64,000 nucleotides of DNA from Lunularia cruciata (Eukaryota; Streptophyta; Marchantiopsida; Lunulariales; Lunulariaceae): contig OX419758.1 in NCBI GenBank assembly GCA_948567375.1, forward strand, positions 29,393,001 to 29,457,000, in the 5' to 3' direction. Each line of letters opens with the position of its first letter. Position 1 is the stretch's first letter. Shown one piece after another: positions 48,370 through 61,080 of this stretch. The position numbers were made by a program, and so were the translations under genes. The notes under the pieces are model-generated. The model did no database searches, was not told the origin of the DNA, and saw only the letters and a list, made by a program, of their open reading frames with translations.

Positions 48370-49390
48370 TCAAATTTAGTGAGCATGGAGAGCATGCCAT
48401 ATATTGATCCTCTTCCCATCTCCACTCCTCCTCTCATAGAGAGCATTTCTCTTTCCATTCCTTACCATTCTAGTCTTAAGATTACTTCCATTCTTGCACT
48501 AAGTAGAGGATTTCAAGAACTCTTGACAAGGTGTATGTTTTATCATCTTCTTTGTTGTTAGCTCTTGCTACCACTATGTCTAGAGCAACATGCAATGTGC
48601 CTTCTACTGATATTGTGAGCAAAGCAAAAACCAAAGGCCAATTTGATGAAGATAGGTTTAAGATGATATGGCATTGTTATGGTCAAATCCTTGACCATTT
48701 AGATGATCTTGAATAGATGGTAAGGGGTTCCCATGACTATGAATGGAGAGAGATTAAAAAAGAAAATTGCACAATTTTTGAAGTCCAACAAAGATGCTCA
48801 GACTTGGAAGCATAAGTCCATGGGTGAGGGTCAGATTGAGAAAGAGATAAAACATTTGATGGAAAACATAGAGGACCAGTTGAAACATCTTTTTCATCAA
48901 AAATGTAAAGTGACACTTGAAGTTGAGGACAAAGAAATTTCAAGAGAAGATACTCCTTTGTCGAGAACTTCACAAGCATATCTTATGTGAGAGTAATACC
49001 AATTATAATTCCAAGTACACAAGAGGAGGAAGAGAAACTTCAAGGGTTATTCAAGATTAATCCATAGATTAGTCCAATTGAGTATGCCCCAAGTGAATCT
49101 TTCAGATTTCTTGAGGAGGAAGATGCTCTGGTTGCCTGAAGAGACCTCAGAGGCAAAGAAGAGATTCAAAGAACTCTACAAGAGATGCTTGCACAAGCAC
49201 CACCAAGAGATAGAGGAGAAAAAGATGGAGGAGATTCTGGAGAGCAAGAGTGAGAAATCCATAAGATAAGGAAGTCCTCTAAAGGAAATCAAAATATTAT
49301 CCCTAAAATTATTGCTTTTATACAAGACATGGCTAGCCATACACAATTGAAATCTGATTCCTTAGAAACAATGAAGAGGTGCACAGGCTT
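48370..49390 (+). pseudogene. Broken ORF of unknown family, plus strand
   Basis: Readable in overlapping frames with several stops. The clearest part (about 48,988-49,350) is an acidic, helical sequence (TQEEEEKLQGLFKINP, RFLEEEDALVA, EEIQRTLQEMLAQAPP) followed by a basic segment and NIIPKIIAFIQDMASH. The style is that of repeat-element gag or leader ORFs, but I recognise no family. It could also be a dead host gene. Confidence 0.4.
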
Positions 49391-49744
49391 TGATTGATGC
49401 TCCAAAAACAACAAGATTGAAAAGCTGCATTTTTAAGATAGAAGCCAAAGAGAGATCCAAAGATGAAAACTTGAGATTTAAGGGGAGGATAGCTAAATCC
49501 AAGCAACAGTAGTATATTACTCTCAAATTAGTAAGGGTAAGGAAAATTACATAGAAAATTAAGAGCTTTGTTAGCATCCTTAACAGAATAGATGAAACAT
49601 ATGCTCCTCTCATAACGTAAGTAGTTACCATCTCATCCTTGAATGCACTCCTTGAGATTCTAGTGCCCATGGTACCAATTCTCTATTGTAATCTATTTAT
49701 TTTTAGTAAAAAATGTATATATTTTTTATTGGAAAAGTAATTCT

Positions 49745-50110
49745 TGCCAAAAACGGATGGGTTGCTCTTTTTTAGGGTGGATTTGCTTGCATGGAAGGTG
49801 GGATTCTATGCCATTGAAGGACTTGCTTGTTTAAAATTGGATTTGCTTACTTTTTATGATTAGCTTTGATTGCAAACATAGATTCACTCAGAATCAAGTG
49901 GGTTTAGCTAACACCATGAAGGGTTTTCTCATAGTAAAAAGAGTAGGCTTTGGAGCTTCAATGGGTTTGCTTGCATTTGTGTTGTTTTGGGTTCGGGAAA
50001 TGGGTTTGCTCACCATGCGTTGGGTTTACTCACATGGCAAAGTGGGCTTGCTTGACATTATAGTGGGTTTGATCATGGAGATAGGTAATTGTTGCCCAAT
50101 GGTGGGTTAG
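49745..50110 (+). repeat. Irregular array of a TGGGTTTGCTTGC-type motif
   Basis: The 12-13 base motif (variants TGGATTTGCTTGC, TGGGTTTGCTCAC, TGGGCTTGCTTGA) recurs at least nine times with spacings of about 25-50 bases. The same motif array occurs at 59,295-59,660, 9.5 kb away, in the same orientation. Non-coding. Confidence 0.7.
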
Positions 50111-50379
50111 TTGGTGGAGGAATTGGTTATGCTTGAAGGGGTCAATTTTTCTCAGATTCTAATGGAGTTTGGCCTTAAATACATTGACTTTCAAAAAATT
50201 CAAAAGTGTTTAAAGTAGTACACTGAAACTCAAAGCTTATTGATAACCATTCACCCACAAAAATTACACTCAAACACATCCATAATATTACACTCAAATT
50301 TCTCCATCCTTAAAAGTGTTCATAGAATAGTACAATGCAAAAGTGTTCACATGAATACCTCCATGCAAAAGGTAATACA

Positions 50380-50890
50380 TAAATAACTCACAAAAATAGC
50401 TCCGTGTAGAGGTAATACATAAATCACTTGCTGAGATGGAGATATATAAATGGGTGATTTTAGATTCAAAAGGTTAAGTTTTAGGGTACAATGTACAAAG
50501 GGTGGCAATACATAAGTAAATGTACATGGGTGGTAGTGGAAACTTTTTGTGAGAGATATAAATAAATTGTGGACAAAGGGTGGATATATGAGACTGAATG
50601 TACAAACAAGGTATATAAATGCATGTAAAATGTTGAGAAATTAGGGTTGTTAAAAGAATGAATGCACAAAGGGTGGAGATATAAGAATGAATGTACAAAG
50701 GTGGAGAACTATAAATGAATGTATGGAGATATATCAATGCATGTAAAATGCTGAGATATAACGTGTTAGATAAAACAATGAATTTACAAAAGGTTAGATA
50801 TAAAAATGAACGTACAAAGAACTGAGATATATAAATGAATGTACAAAGGGTGGAGATACATCAATGAATGCAAAGGGGTGGTGTTGAATA
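50380..50890 (+). repeat. Degenerate minisatellite, about 30-bp unit
   Basis: Units close to ACAAAGGGTGGAGATATATA followed by AATGAATGT repeat irregularly, with a longer pattern of about 110-120 bases marked by AATGCATGTAAAATG-TGAGA (50,620 and 50,735). Diverged copies; translation would be meaningless in all frames. Confidence 0.7.
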
Positions 50891-50999
50891 AACAAGTGAT
50901 CATATCAACATATGACCCTTACTAGAGTAGTCATCCAACCGTGTCTACTCTAGCATCTGAACTTTAATGTGCTCTAGTGTATTGTCAAGGCACCTCTGG

Positions 51000-52420
51000 T
51001 AGTGTTGATGGACCCAGATTGGATTATATATCTCACATCAAGTCCCACTCCAACTTGAATATAAGGGAATCATAAAAGGATGTCGCTAAAGTATCATATG
51101 AATCTGCCCTATAATCCCTTAGATGTTCTGAAGTCCACTCAAAGGTCATGAAATTAATGGCAAAATGAGTATCAGCTTTGGATCTATATAGTAGAGCTCT
51201 CAAGACATCCCTTAATTAGATAACTAAATCTATAGGTTGCGTCCAATAAGGAGTAAATGGTTGAGGATGGATAGCACCAAAGAGGTGGTTCCTACAATGT
51301 GGAAAGGATACATTATCAACAATCAAGATAACTCAAAGTGATAAACCTAAGGCAATAAAATGCACAATATGGTCTATGTGTGAAACCTCTCCTAGTATCC
51401 CTATACCCATCCTCTCCATCAAGCAAGGCATGAGGTGCACTTCCATCAAAAATCCATATGGTAGGAAGCCTTCATCCCACATGGACCAAAGGAGATGCTC
51501 TATGTTAGTCTTCATGTTGTTGATCTAAATGATAACCTCAAACTTGATTAAAAAGAAACTTCACAAACTCTCTAACTTTAGGACGTGGTACATAAGTGAA
51601 TATACTCCTTCCACTATAATGTGACCACCTTAGCCACTCTACCAAGTCTTTCCACATAGGGTACCAAGGATTAATATACCATATGATATCCACAACCAAC
51701 ATCTTAAACTAGAATCTTCCTCCTCCTTTCATGAGCATAAACTATATGAGGAAGGAATTCTCTAGACAAAGTCATGTTTTGTCTCAACATCATAAGTCTG
51801 GGAATCTCACACTCAAATGTCATGCTCCTCTCCTCAAGCCAAAAGATCTCCTCATGAGGATGTGTAAAAGGTGTGGGGGTGTTAGATCATGTGAAAGTTG
51901 CAATCTCAAAAACAAATGTCCATCAAGTTGTAATCACACCAAGCTCTCCACTAGGCTCTCCATGTAGGTGGGGCATTTTTTTGTCTCAGCCCCTTGTGTC
52001 TTGATATTTGAAGTCTGTGGCTCATGAGTGACAGTCTTTATCTGCTTGGTAATGTCCCATGAGTAGCACTCTCCATATTATCCATTTAAGTTTGCATACA
52101 AATGGCTATCTCCATACCTCAAAGTGTGCAAATCTCCTCTATGCCTCTTCCAAACTCTTGCTTGCAATACTCAAATATCTTGTGTAAAAATACTCCATTT
52201 TTCTATGCTCCTTAGCATGAACCTCTCTCTCAAACACAAGTCTAACTAAATCTGCAAGTCTACGCATTCTAGTTCTCTTGGCAGCCATGAATTGATCCTC
52301 TTGTTCACCTAGATGACACATACTCTCTCTCTCAAATAGAGTAAGCTCTTTGTGCACTAAATCTGCCTCCTTAGCTCTAGCCTCACTCTCTTCTATGGTC
52401 CCAAATGTAGGCTCCTTGTC
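51000..52420 (-). pseudogene. Broken ORF of unknown family, minus strand
   Basis: Minus-strand fragments: a basic helical piece at 52,357-52,139 (RTRMRRLADLVRLVFEREV), a Trp-rich segment at about 51,710-51,540 (IIWYINPWYPMWKDLVEWL) and a continuation in another frame at 51,515-51,333 (EHLLWSMWDEGFLPYGF). They probably belong to one former protein, since they keep orientation and spacing. I recognise no family. Confidence 0.4.
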
Positions 52421-53094
52421 ACATAAGCCAAAAGGTAGGGCAATAAGCCAAAAAGTTAGCTAGACAAAGAGTGCTTGTGGTGCCCACTTTTTGTGTTAAT
52501 TGTATTTTTATTTTATTTTTATTATTAATTTCAACCTTGTTTGTGAGGAAGTACTAGCCTATTCTACAATTTTGGTATGAAAACCTATAGATATAGCATT
52601 CTTCAAAGTGGTGCCTCTTGAGCTAACAACCCAAATGACATAGCCTAGGTCGAAGGAACATCTAAAGGAAGGATGTAGAAAACCAACTCAAGACAAAAGG
52701 ATACTTGAAGGCAAATGGTTCAAGGGAGAAGGACTTTGGCACAAAGAGCCTCATATAGGATGACATGTAGTTTGGATGCACTTTACCCAACAATCAAAAC
52801 TCAATTGAACGAGTTTGCTCTAAATTGCACCTCTTTTCAGGCCCGACGCATGGCAAGCACTATACACCAATTTAAATGCATTGCCAACCAATTCAAGGAC
52901 CACTATTCCCATTCAAGAAGGTTGGTTTGCATTTATAGGAGGACTATTGGCATTTAGCATAATGCATGCATTGGAACTATGACCATTGGAAAAAGGAATG
53001 GTTCACATTTGTGAGCAATACTTGGCATTGAATGAGTGATAAGGAAGAAAGAAATCCAACCACTTTTTGGTTGCATGATAACTAAAGAATTTGC

Positions 53095-53760
53095 CTATAA
53101 AACAAAGGAGGATAATGACCAATTCCACAAAAGTCAAGAGAGGAATTTGGCAAAATCAAGCTAAAATTGGGAAAGCTGAGAATGGACAAGAAGAAGGAGA
53201 AGGAACTCAACTAAGAGGATCAGCTTTGAGCTCAAGACAAGGAAGTAGAGAGCTTGCACCAAGAGTTGAATGACATCATGGTCAAGAATGCAACTTTGGA
53301 TCTGCAAATGCTTGAGTATCGGAAGGAGGTAGCTATACAATTGAATGCCCAAGCAAATGAGTTGGCTTTGCTATGGAGAAGGAGGCAAAACAAGAGCATC
53401 TACACAAGACCGGACAATGACTTTTAGGCAAGATGCCAATAGATTGAAACAAAGAAGAAGGAGGAACTAAAATAAGTGGAAGAAGTCCATACTCAGTTTG
53501 TCGAGATGCTCCAAGAAAAAGCCAAAGGAAGAACTACAAATATTGGGATCCATGAATTGAGGTTTAAGGTACATAAGCTAAAAGGGAGGACATATGAGGA
53601 GAGGATGGACCAATGTACTCTATGGCTCCAAAGTCATACCGATTGGAAGTTCAACAAAGTGCATAACTCTTATTTATTAAAGATTGTTGACTACCAAGAG
53701 TGCACCAAAGAAGTCTTTTGACAACTAAAAGATGAAGGATGTTCTTCTTAGCAAAGCATG
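53095..53760 (+). pseudogene. Coiled-coil ORF remnant of the repeat family (copy 1)
   Basis: One frame with several stops: Lys/Glu-rich heptad-like sequence (DKEVESLHQELNDIMVKNATL, QMLEYRKEVAIQL), ending in a more conserved block IHELRFKVHKLKGRTYEERM and WKFNKVHNSYLLKIVDYQE. The last block is also clear in copy 2 (57,470-57,640). No zinc knuckle, protease or RT. Function unknown. Confidence 0.5.
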
Positions 53761-53762
53761 GA

Positions 53763-53810
53763 GCCAAAGACAGCCAAAGACAGCCAAAGATAGCCAAAGA
53801 CAGCCAAAGT
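53763..53810 (+). repeat. 10-bp tandem repeat, nearly five units
   Basis: GCCAAAGACA repeated with one variant base. It lies at the end of the coiled-coil ORF. Copy 2 has a single unit at the same place, so this is a local expansion in copy 1. Confidence 0.85.
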
Positions 53811-54890
53811 ACTAGAAAGGACCATCATACTATATTAGCTTATATTCTTTCATCTTTTCCATCAATTGTACATAGGCTTTGTTAGTTACTTGCAGAATCC
53901 ACGACCCATCTTCTTAAAAGTAGAAATTATATGTAAGTTTGTTATTTAGGAACAAGACCAAAGGTTTCAGCCTGGTAGAATTTTTGAGGCAAATCTCATT
54001 TAGCCAAGTTTCTAGCCAAAGAACCCTTTGGTGTGATAGCTTAGGTAGACATTCATTACTTGCATTGCATATGGTAGGGAAGGATTGACACCTTCTCTAT
54101 AAAATTTGTTAGAAGCTCAATGAAGTAGTTAGAGTAGGATAATAAAAAATTAAGAGAAATTAAGACTCTAATTGCTGGTGGTGGAGTAGTTGGGTTTGGT
54201 GAGGAACCCGTTTAGCCATCCGAGATCCTTTGGGCGAGATGGAGTGGCAATAAGAAACTATACATAAGGCTTTGGCCCAATAATGAACAAGTCCACTTTT
54301 CCATACAACTTTATATCACACCAAAGTCTAGTTTGATCAATTTTTACATACCTAATGTGCAGCTTTGAATGCCCTTGCTAGTGTAGAGGTGTGAATTTTG
54401 CTGAAGGATTGCAATTCTTGAATCCAAGAAGAAGGGTTGGCAATTGGAGTCTGAATGTGTAGAGTGGCCAAATGATGGATTTGATCAGTCCTAGGCCATC
54501 AATAACGTGGAATTAAAACTCAAGTACATTTGCTTGCCAATCAAGCCCCTTTGATGGCATGCCTTTGGGGAAGGGTAGAGCATGCTACCAAGGTAGGTTT
54601 CTTTGGGGCAAAGTGAACCATCACCTTTAGAGTAACTTCTATTACAATTATTTTGAGAGTGGATTTGGATATTTTCAGGTTTCTATAGAGTGCCATTTTG
54701 TGTTCCTCTACTCTCATATTGGGAGTGGTTTTTGCCCAAGAGGTTAAACAACAAACCATAAATGAACTGCACATTGTGACACTTTCCCTTCACTTCTAGC
54801 CGCTTTGATGTATCCTAATGGTATCAACTCATTCTTACCATTTTCTTATTAGAATGTCAACATTTGGTTATTATAGTACCAAATCTTACT

Positions 54891-57800
54891 CCAAGCTGAA
54901 GAAAGCTCAAGGGCAAATGATCTGGATGGAGAACAATGGTAGCACAAAGACGACCATATAGAAGGATCTTCAGCATATAAGCACTTTGGTCAAGACCAAA
55001 ACTCAGCCAAATGTGTTTGACCTCCTCACAATTTGTTCTAGAGCCAATAGATATCAGAACTATACATACATTTGAATGTGCCACCACCTAGTTCAAGGAC
55101 GACCATTGTAACTTCAAGAAGAATGGTATGCATTTCAAGAAATATTGGTTGCATTCAGCTTGTTACTTACATTGGCAATAAAGACCATTGAGGAGGATGT
55201 TCTGCATGTGTGGGAGGTACCACACATTAATTGCAGGACAAGAACTCAGGGGAGTGGCCAGCCACTTTTGGCTAAAGAATGACTAAAGACTTTGCCTATA
55301 AAATAGAGTGGAGATTGATCAATTCCACTTGTTGTAACATTGCCATTGTCTTCAGTTTAGAAGCACAATTAGAATTTTCAATTGAGTGCTTGTTTTCCCA
55401 ATTTTCCTATCTTTAGGCCAAACCTTATTCATCCTCATTTCCTTTGTAGTGGAGCAAAGATGGTGTTTATTCAAAAAAACCATGAGAAAGGTTCCCAAAG
55501 GCATCCTTAGAAGTCCAATAGTGAATCAATGGGTTGTGTGCTATAAGAGAGAAGTAATTTAGAGCAAACACATGGGTTTCTTACTATAAGAGTGTGATTT
55601 GATAGATTTCAAGATGATCCATGAGACAATGGTAAGGAAGGAGAAGAATAGTATGGATTTAAGAGAAAACTCCTATGCTTGGACCAAAAATCATTGGAGG
55701 AATTTTCTTGGCCTAGATGTGGGCCCATCAAGAGCAATGACAAAGTACTCCAACAAGGAGCTTACACCATAGATCAAGTCTACTTTTGGAGTACCATGCA
55801 ACATAAACAATGGTTGGTCTCAATGATAAGGACTTCACTTGAAGGATGATAATCAAGGCAATTATGAAGTTATTCTAGCGCAATGGATGACTTATTTAAC
55901 CAATAGTCAGGCAATTTTACTCCATAAGATGTATGCATAAGAATCTATGAATTGGGCTCACATGTTCATTGAGATTTCTTGGACAAAGGCAGTGCCCCTT
56001 ACCTAGCCCCATTTGCAATCCATTTTTACATGGGTCTTAATTTATTGAAGGATGAATAATGGAAGAGGTTTCTTGCCCACTACTTCCCATAGATTACTCT
56101 GCCTCCCAACCCAAAGGAAAATTGATGATCAAGAAGTATCAAGAAACAGATGCTGAATTTTCTAGGATACTCAAATTTGTGCCTATGGAGGGAGAAGTAG
56201 TAGAGCTTCTTCTGGGTCCAAGAAGAAGCATGCTCCTCCCATTTGGACCACTACTCCAACAAAGAAGAGAGTTTCTTCTTTTTATTCTTCAAAAATTGGA
56301 GGGTTCTCTGGTTGTGGAAGAAACTTCAAATGAGGAGGAAGAAGCGGCTTTGGAAGAAGACAACAATGTGGAAAAAGAAGATTAAGAGGATGAATATTTT
56401 ACTTTGCAAGACATAAAAGAAGACGAAGAAGAAGAAGAAGAAGAAGAAGAGTAGGACAATGATGCTCAATCTGCTCTCTATCTAAAACCCTTATCAAATG
56501 AAGCAAGCAAAGAAGGAGCCAAAGGAGTACAAGAGGGAACAGCTAGTACCTTACCTGAACCCTTAGTCCTACTCCTCAATCCTCATCATTGGGAAATGAA
56601 GTTGCACCAACAAAAGAAGGGCAGGACCTTTGGCCCAAAGATCAAGAAGGCATTTGGCTCGAAGACAAGGAGATTTATATCAAAGCAAAGGATACTCTTG
56701 CAATAATTAAAAAAATGTACCAAAAGTCTATTTTAAATATGAGAAGGAAGAAGAAGTTAGCCAATCCACCAACAACCAAGTTTTAGAAGGAGCCAACTTT
56801 GTCACTCATTTGGTGGTGGTGGTTTTGCAGCTAATGGAACTCCTTTTGCTACAATACCAAAAGTGGTCTCTAGAGATTATAGACATTACTTTGGTGTGGA
56901 GGATACAAAAGGAGATATACACAAAGAAAGTGAAGGAAGACAAGCTTCAAGAAAAGGTTAACTAGGTCTGAGATTGTTTCAAGGATGAAGCCAAGAAGGT
57001 GAAATCCTTGATGCAAGAGGCATTTGAGGAGAAGAAGTAAAAGGCCTATCTTTCTATTTCTCACTAGGACCAATAGAAGGAATTGGGGTAAGTATAATGC
57101 AAATTAGGAGAGCTACAAATGGAAAAGAAGGAGATGCAACTCAACTATGAATACCAACTATGAGCCAAACATGAGGAGATGTAGCCTACTCTAGGAATGC
57201 AACGACACCACAATTTGGAAGGCCACCATGGAACTTCAAATGCTTGAATACAAGAAGGAGGTAGCAATGCAGCTAGAGGCCCAACCAAAGGAACTAGAAT
57301 TGGTGATGGAGAAGGAAGCACATGAGAGTAATTGCACAAAACCTAGGATGACAAATTTTGGGCAAGATGTTTGCAGATTGAAGATAAGAAGAAGGAAGAA
57401 CTACAACAAGTAGAGAAGTCCAAAGTCAATTTATAGAGCTACTGCAAGAGGAAGCCAAACGGGGAGTTATGAATGCCAAGATCCATGAATTGAGGTTTTA
57501 GGTACAAAAGTTGAAAGGGAAGACAAACAAGGAAGAGAGGGTGGATTAGCTTGCTCTTTGCATCCAAAGCCATACAGATAGGAAATTCAACAAAGCTCAT
57601 AATTCCTATCTAGTAAAGATTGTTGATTAATAGGAGCACATCAAGGATGGTTTGGAACAACTCAAGGGCTCTTACTAATAGATTGTGGAGCCAAAGGACC
57701 TTGAGATACCCAAACAAACCATAGTGTTAGATTAGCTTACATTCTTTCATCTTTTTTGGCAATTGTACATAGGACTTAGCTGTTTCTTGCAAGAACTCTC

Positions 57801-58580
57801 AACCCATTCTCATAGATGTGGAATTATTTGCAAGGCTCTAATTTAGAAACAAGACCAAAGACTTTGGTTTGATAGTATTTTTAGGGCAAATTAACTTGAA
57901 CTTGCTTAGCTATTAAACCCTTTGGGATGAAGTGGAGGAGAAATAGGAAAGTTTACATAAGGCTTTGGCCTAATAATGAACAAGTCCACTTGTCATACAA
58001 CTTTGCATCACACCAAAGTCCACTCGGATCAATATGTATTCACCTAATGTTTGGTTTTGAACGCACTTGCCAATGTAAGAGGTGTGAATCCTGCTATAAG
58101 ATAACAATTGTTGAGTCTAGGAGGAAGGGTAGGCAATTGCAGTCTAAAGGTGTAGAGTGGCCCAATGATTAATTTGATCAATTCCAAGTGCCATCAATAA
58201 CACTAAATCAAAATTTAGGGATATTTTCTTGGCATTAAGCCCCTTTGGGGGTGTGCTTTTGCGGAAGGTAGAACATACCATCAAGGTTGAGGGCTTAGGA
58301 GCAAAGTATGCCATCACCTTTAAGGTAACTTTGGTTACAAGTAAAATTGAGAGTAATTTAGGTTTTTTTTTTTTTTTTGTAGAGTGCTGCAATGAGTGCC
58401 TTTACTCTTGTATTGGGATTTGTACTTGTCTAAGAGAATAAAAAACAAACAATAAATGAACTACAGTTTGTGACACTTTCTCTTCACTTCTAGCTATTTT
58501 TGATGTGTATCCTCATGGGATTGACTTGTTCTTACCATTTAATTATTAATGCATTGATATTGGGCTGTTATATCTTTCAC
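54891..58580 (+). repeat. Unclassified repeat family, copy 2
   Basis: Leader at 54,891-55,440 (with GACTTTGCCTATAAAATAGA), ORF region 55,620-57,690 and 3' part 57,720-58,580. Leader and 3' part align with copy 1 over hundreds of bases. Tandem order of two units suggests either unequal exchange between LTR-like parts or two elements sharing a repeat. Confidence 0.6.
55620..57690 (+). pseudogene. Broken gag-like ORF of the repeat family (copy 2)
   Basis: Fragments in order: PHLQSIFTWVLIY-type segment at about 56,000-56,050 corresponding to APFIIHFYTSMNLL in copy 3, an acidic stretch with a GAA run (56,421-56,452), Lys/Glu-rich pieces at 56,589-56,786, and a coiled coil (57,228-57,413 and on to 57,640) like copy 1. 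The former protein had an N-terminal domain, an acidic linker and a coiled coil. No family name can be given. All parts are interrupted by stops. Confidence 0.5.
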
Positions 58581-58589
58581 AGCTCACCT

Positions 58590-59290
58590 ATGAATCCATT
58601 CTCCAAGAATAGAGGTGTGAGGAACTAACCAACAAAGCTCAACTTGAAACATACGCCATTTGGATGCCTAAGCTACTTTTGTAAAAATTACAACTCTGCA
58701 ACAATTGTAGAAGCATAAGTGGCGTCCAATCATAATACTCCATGCTACACCCTAAAAACTTTGTAGTCACATTGAGTATAGCATGCATGTGAACTATCTT
58801 GGCTACCTTGTGGGATGACAAGCAAACTTAGCTTTTGAAAGAATGGTTGCCATGTAGGAAGTATACATTGCTTGGCATCTCAAGTATTTCTAATGGTGAA
58901 ATCTTGTACCAAGAACCACTCCTCTATCAAACCAAGAAGAGCATATCTCCTTCTCCTAGATGCACCCTCTTATAAGAAAATTCAGCTCAAATACCACTAA
59001 GAGTAATAGTCAAAGATCTTCCATGTATAGTCCTTCTGTGTGTGGTCTTGTCCCAAGATCTGGCAAAGTTGGTACATAAGGCAATTTGAACTAAAATGAG
59101 CCCAAACAATGCCTTGTTACCACCCACATCCTTAAACTCATACTCTCAACCTTGTCAACATAATCACTGCTTGACACCTCATCACCATTGCATAATCAAA
59201 CCTTAAGTCAAAAAAGCAATGCCAAGAGACATAGAAATCTTGAATAATCAACACATACACACAAAAACTAAAATGTCAATAAAATGCAAA
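58590..59290. other. No gene seen
   Basis: AT-rich non-coding sequence after repeat copy 2. No motif or repeat match found within the window. Confidence 0.4.
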
Positions 59291-59294
59291 GGTC

Positions 59295-59660
59295 AATAGG
59301 CAATGGGTTTGCTTGCATAGATAAAAGGTAATAGATGGGTTTGCTTAAAGAGCAAAAGTGGGCTTTTTGGATGAATGGCTTTGCTTGTGGGTGAGAATGG
59401 ATTTGCTTGTACAAATAAGAATGGGTTTGCTCATATGAGATACTTTTGCTTGCAAAGAAACCCTAAAATTAGAGGAGTTTGGCTCCACTTGCATGGGTAT
59501 TGGGTTCACTCACAATTATGGAGTTGCTTATGCAAAGGAAGGGGGTGAGGTTTGCTCAAGAAAGATTTAAAACTGCCCAACAATTGGATTTGCCTGCAAG
59601 TAGATGGGTTATCTTGGAGCTTATGGGTTTGCTTGGCTTGAGTTCTAACAACAAATGTTT
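59295..59660 (+). repeat. Second array of the TGGGTTTGCTTGC-type motif
   Basis: At least nine variants of the motif (for example ATGGGTTTGCTTAAAG, TGGATTTGCTTGTAC, ATGGGTTTGCTCATA) spaced by about 25-50 bases, matching the array at 49,745-50,110. Confidence 0.7.
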
Positions 59661-60900
59661 GTGATAGAGAAAAATGTCAAACAAAAAGTTAAAGAATTCA
59701 AGAAATTAAACTCAATTACTTATCATTCAATGGAAGAATTGCATAAGAATAGAGTAAGAAAAAAGACTCACATAGGGAGATGTGTATTCTAACCCAAGGA
59801 AGACTTTTAAGCCCAATGCATCAAGGTATGGCTCTTAAATCCCTTCAATTGCAGCTTGCACATGTGTCTTGTCAAGCCAACCTCATTTGATTCATGTTAG
59901 ATTGTCTTCTCTCTTGTGAAATCCTTTCAACCAAGGACCCTTTTTAGTATCTTCCATGCTGGGAGAGTCCCAACACCTCTCATAATAGAGAATATTAGCC
60001 ATGTTGTCCCTTATCCCTTGTTCCCTACCCTCTTTGTGGTTTCTTATCTTTTCTTGTCTCTCTCCATAATTTGTGACCCAATTTGCAAATCTGGAAATCC
60101 TATCATGCCTTTGTAACTTGTCTCCTTCTCCTCTTGCAAAATTTGAAACTTTTCATTCACTACCTTTTACCAATTTCTGAAGTTTGAACTCTCAATCACT
60201 CTACACTCTTACCAAATCTTGAAATCTTAGCACTCTCCCAAATTTTGGAACCTAAAATTTGAGATCTTGAAATCTCAACCCTCTCTTGAAATTTTAAATA
60301 TGACACTCGAACCTCTACCTTTGCACTCTTCCCCTTCTCTCAAAATTATGTTGTCATTTTTCTTCTAAACTCTCCTCCTTCTCCTTGATTATCTCCCCAC
60401 CTTTTAGAACTCTCTCTGCTTCTACCATCTTCTTGAATTTACCTATTTATCCAATCTCTCTCTCTCCCCAATTTCACATCTATCTCTAACTTTGTCTCTC
60501 TCCTTGAGTTTTTCCCCAATTTTTAATAGTCTCTTTGTCTCTCTCCTTGATTTTTTCACCAATCTCTCTTAAGGTCTCTCTTCCCAATTTCAATAGTCTC
60601 TATGTTTCTACACTCCTCACAAATGTCATAATCTTTCTCTCTCATCCTCCCCTCTATTTTCAAAATCTGTCCATCCTCTCTTCTCTCTCTCCCATCTATT
60701 TTTGAAATTTATTTCTCTTTCTTCCTACAACAATATAAAGTTTATAGATGCGTTAAGCAAGACTAACAAAGTAGTAAATAGATAAAATCAACCAAGAATT
60801 GTAAAAATATTCTAGAAGCCTCTAGGAAACTTCTTAGTACCTTCCAAATGTTGGATAACATATATGCCACATAGTGACTTCTACAAGGGAGCTTCTTGGG
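59661..60900. other. Non-coding, CT-rich tract at 60,130-60,720
   Basis: The plus strand between about 60,130 and 60,720 is strongly pyrimidine-rich (CTCTCTC and CTTCTCC runs). Pyrimidine tracts of this kind occur in plant leaders and in decayed microsatellites. No gene is supported. Confidence 0.5.
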
Positions 60901-60910
60901 ATGCTTCTCA

Positions 60911-61080
60911 ACTAGTTTAGCTTGCATACAAAGTAGGTGACTTCTTGAAGGAAGCTTCATGTGAAGCTTTCCTACTAGCTTAGCTTGCATGCCAAGTAAG
61001 TAGCTTCAAAAAGGAAGTTTATCAAGAAACTTCATTGTTAGCTTAGCTTGCACTCTAAGAAGATAGCTTTGGGAAGCTTC
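60911..61080. repeat. Tandem repeat, three units of about 62 bp
   Basis: CTAGTTTAGCTTGCATACAA, CTAGCTTAGCTTGCATGCCA and TTAGCTTAGCTTGCACTCTA begin at about 60,912, 60,974 and 61,037, each followed by AAGTAGGTGACTTC-like sequence and an AAGCTT-rich part. Confidence 0.75.

Larger units (their letters stand above)
52650..54880 (+). repeat. Unclassified repeat family, copy 1
   Basis: Consists of an LTR-like leader (52,650-53,110, with a TGCCTATAAAACAAAGG promoter-like motif), the end of a coiled-coil ORF (53,150-53,760) and a non-coding 3' part (53,830-54,880). The same three parts in the same order form copy 2 at 54,891-58,580, immediately downstream. Copy 1 lacks most of the ORF's N-terminal half. 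Confidence 0.6.
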
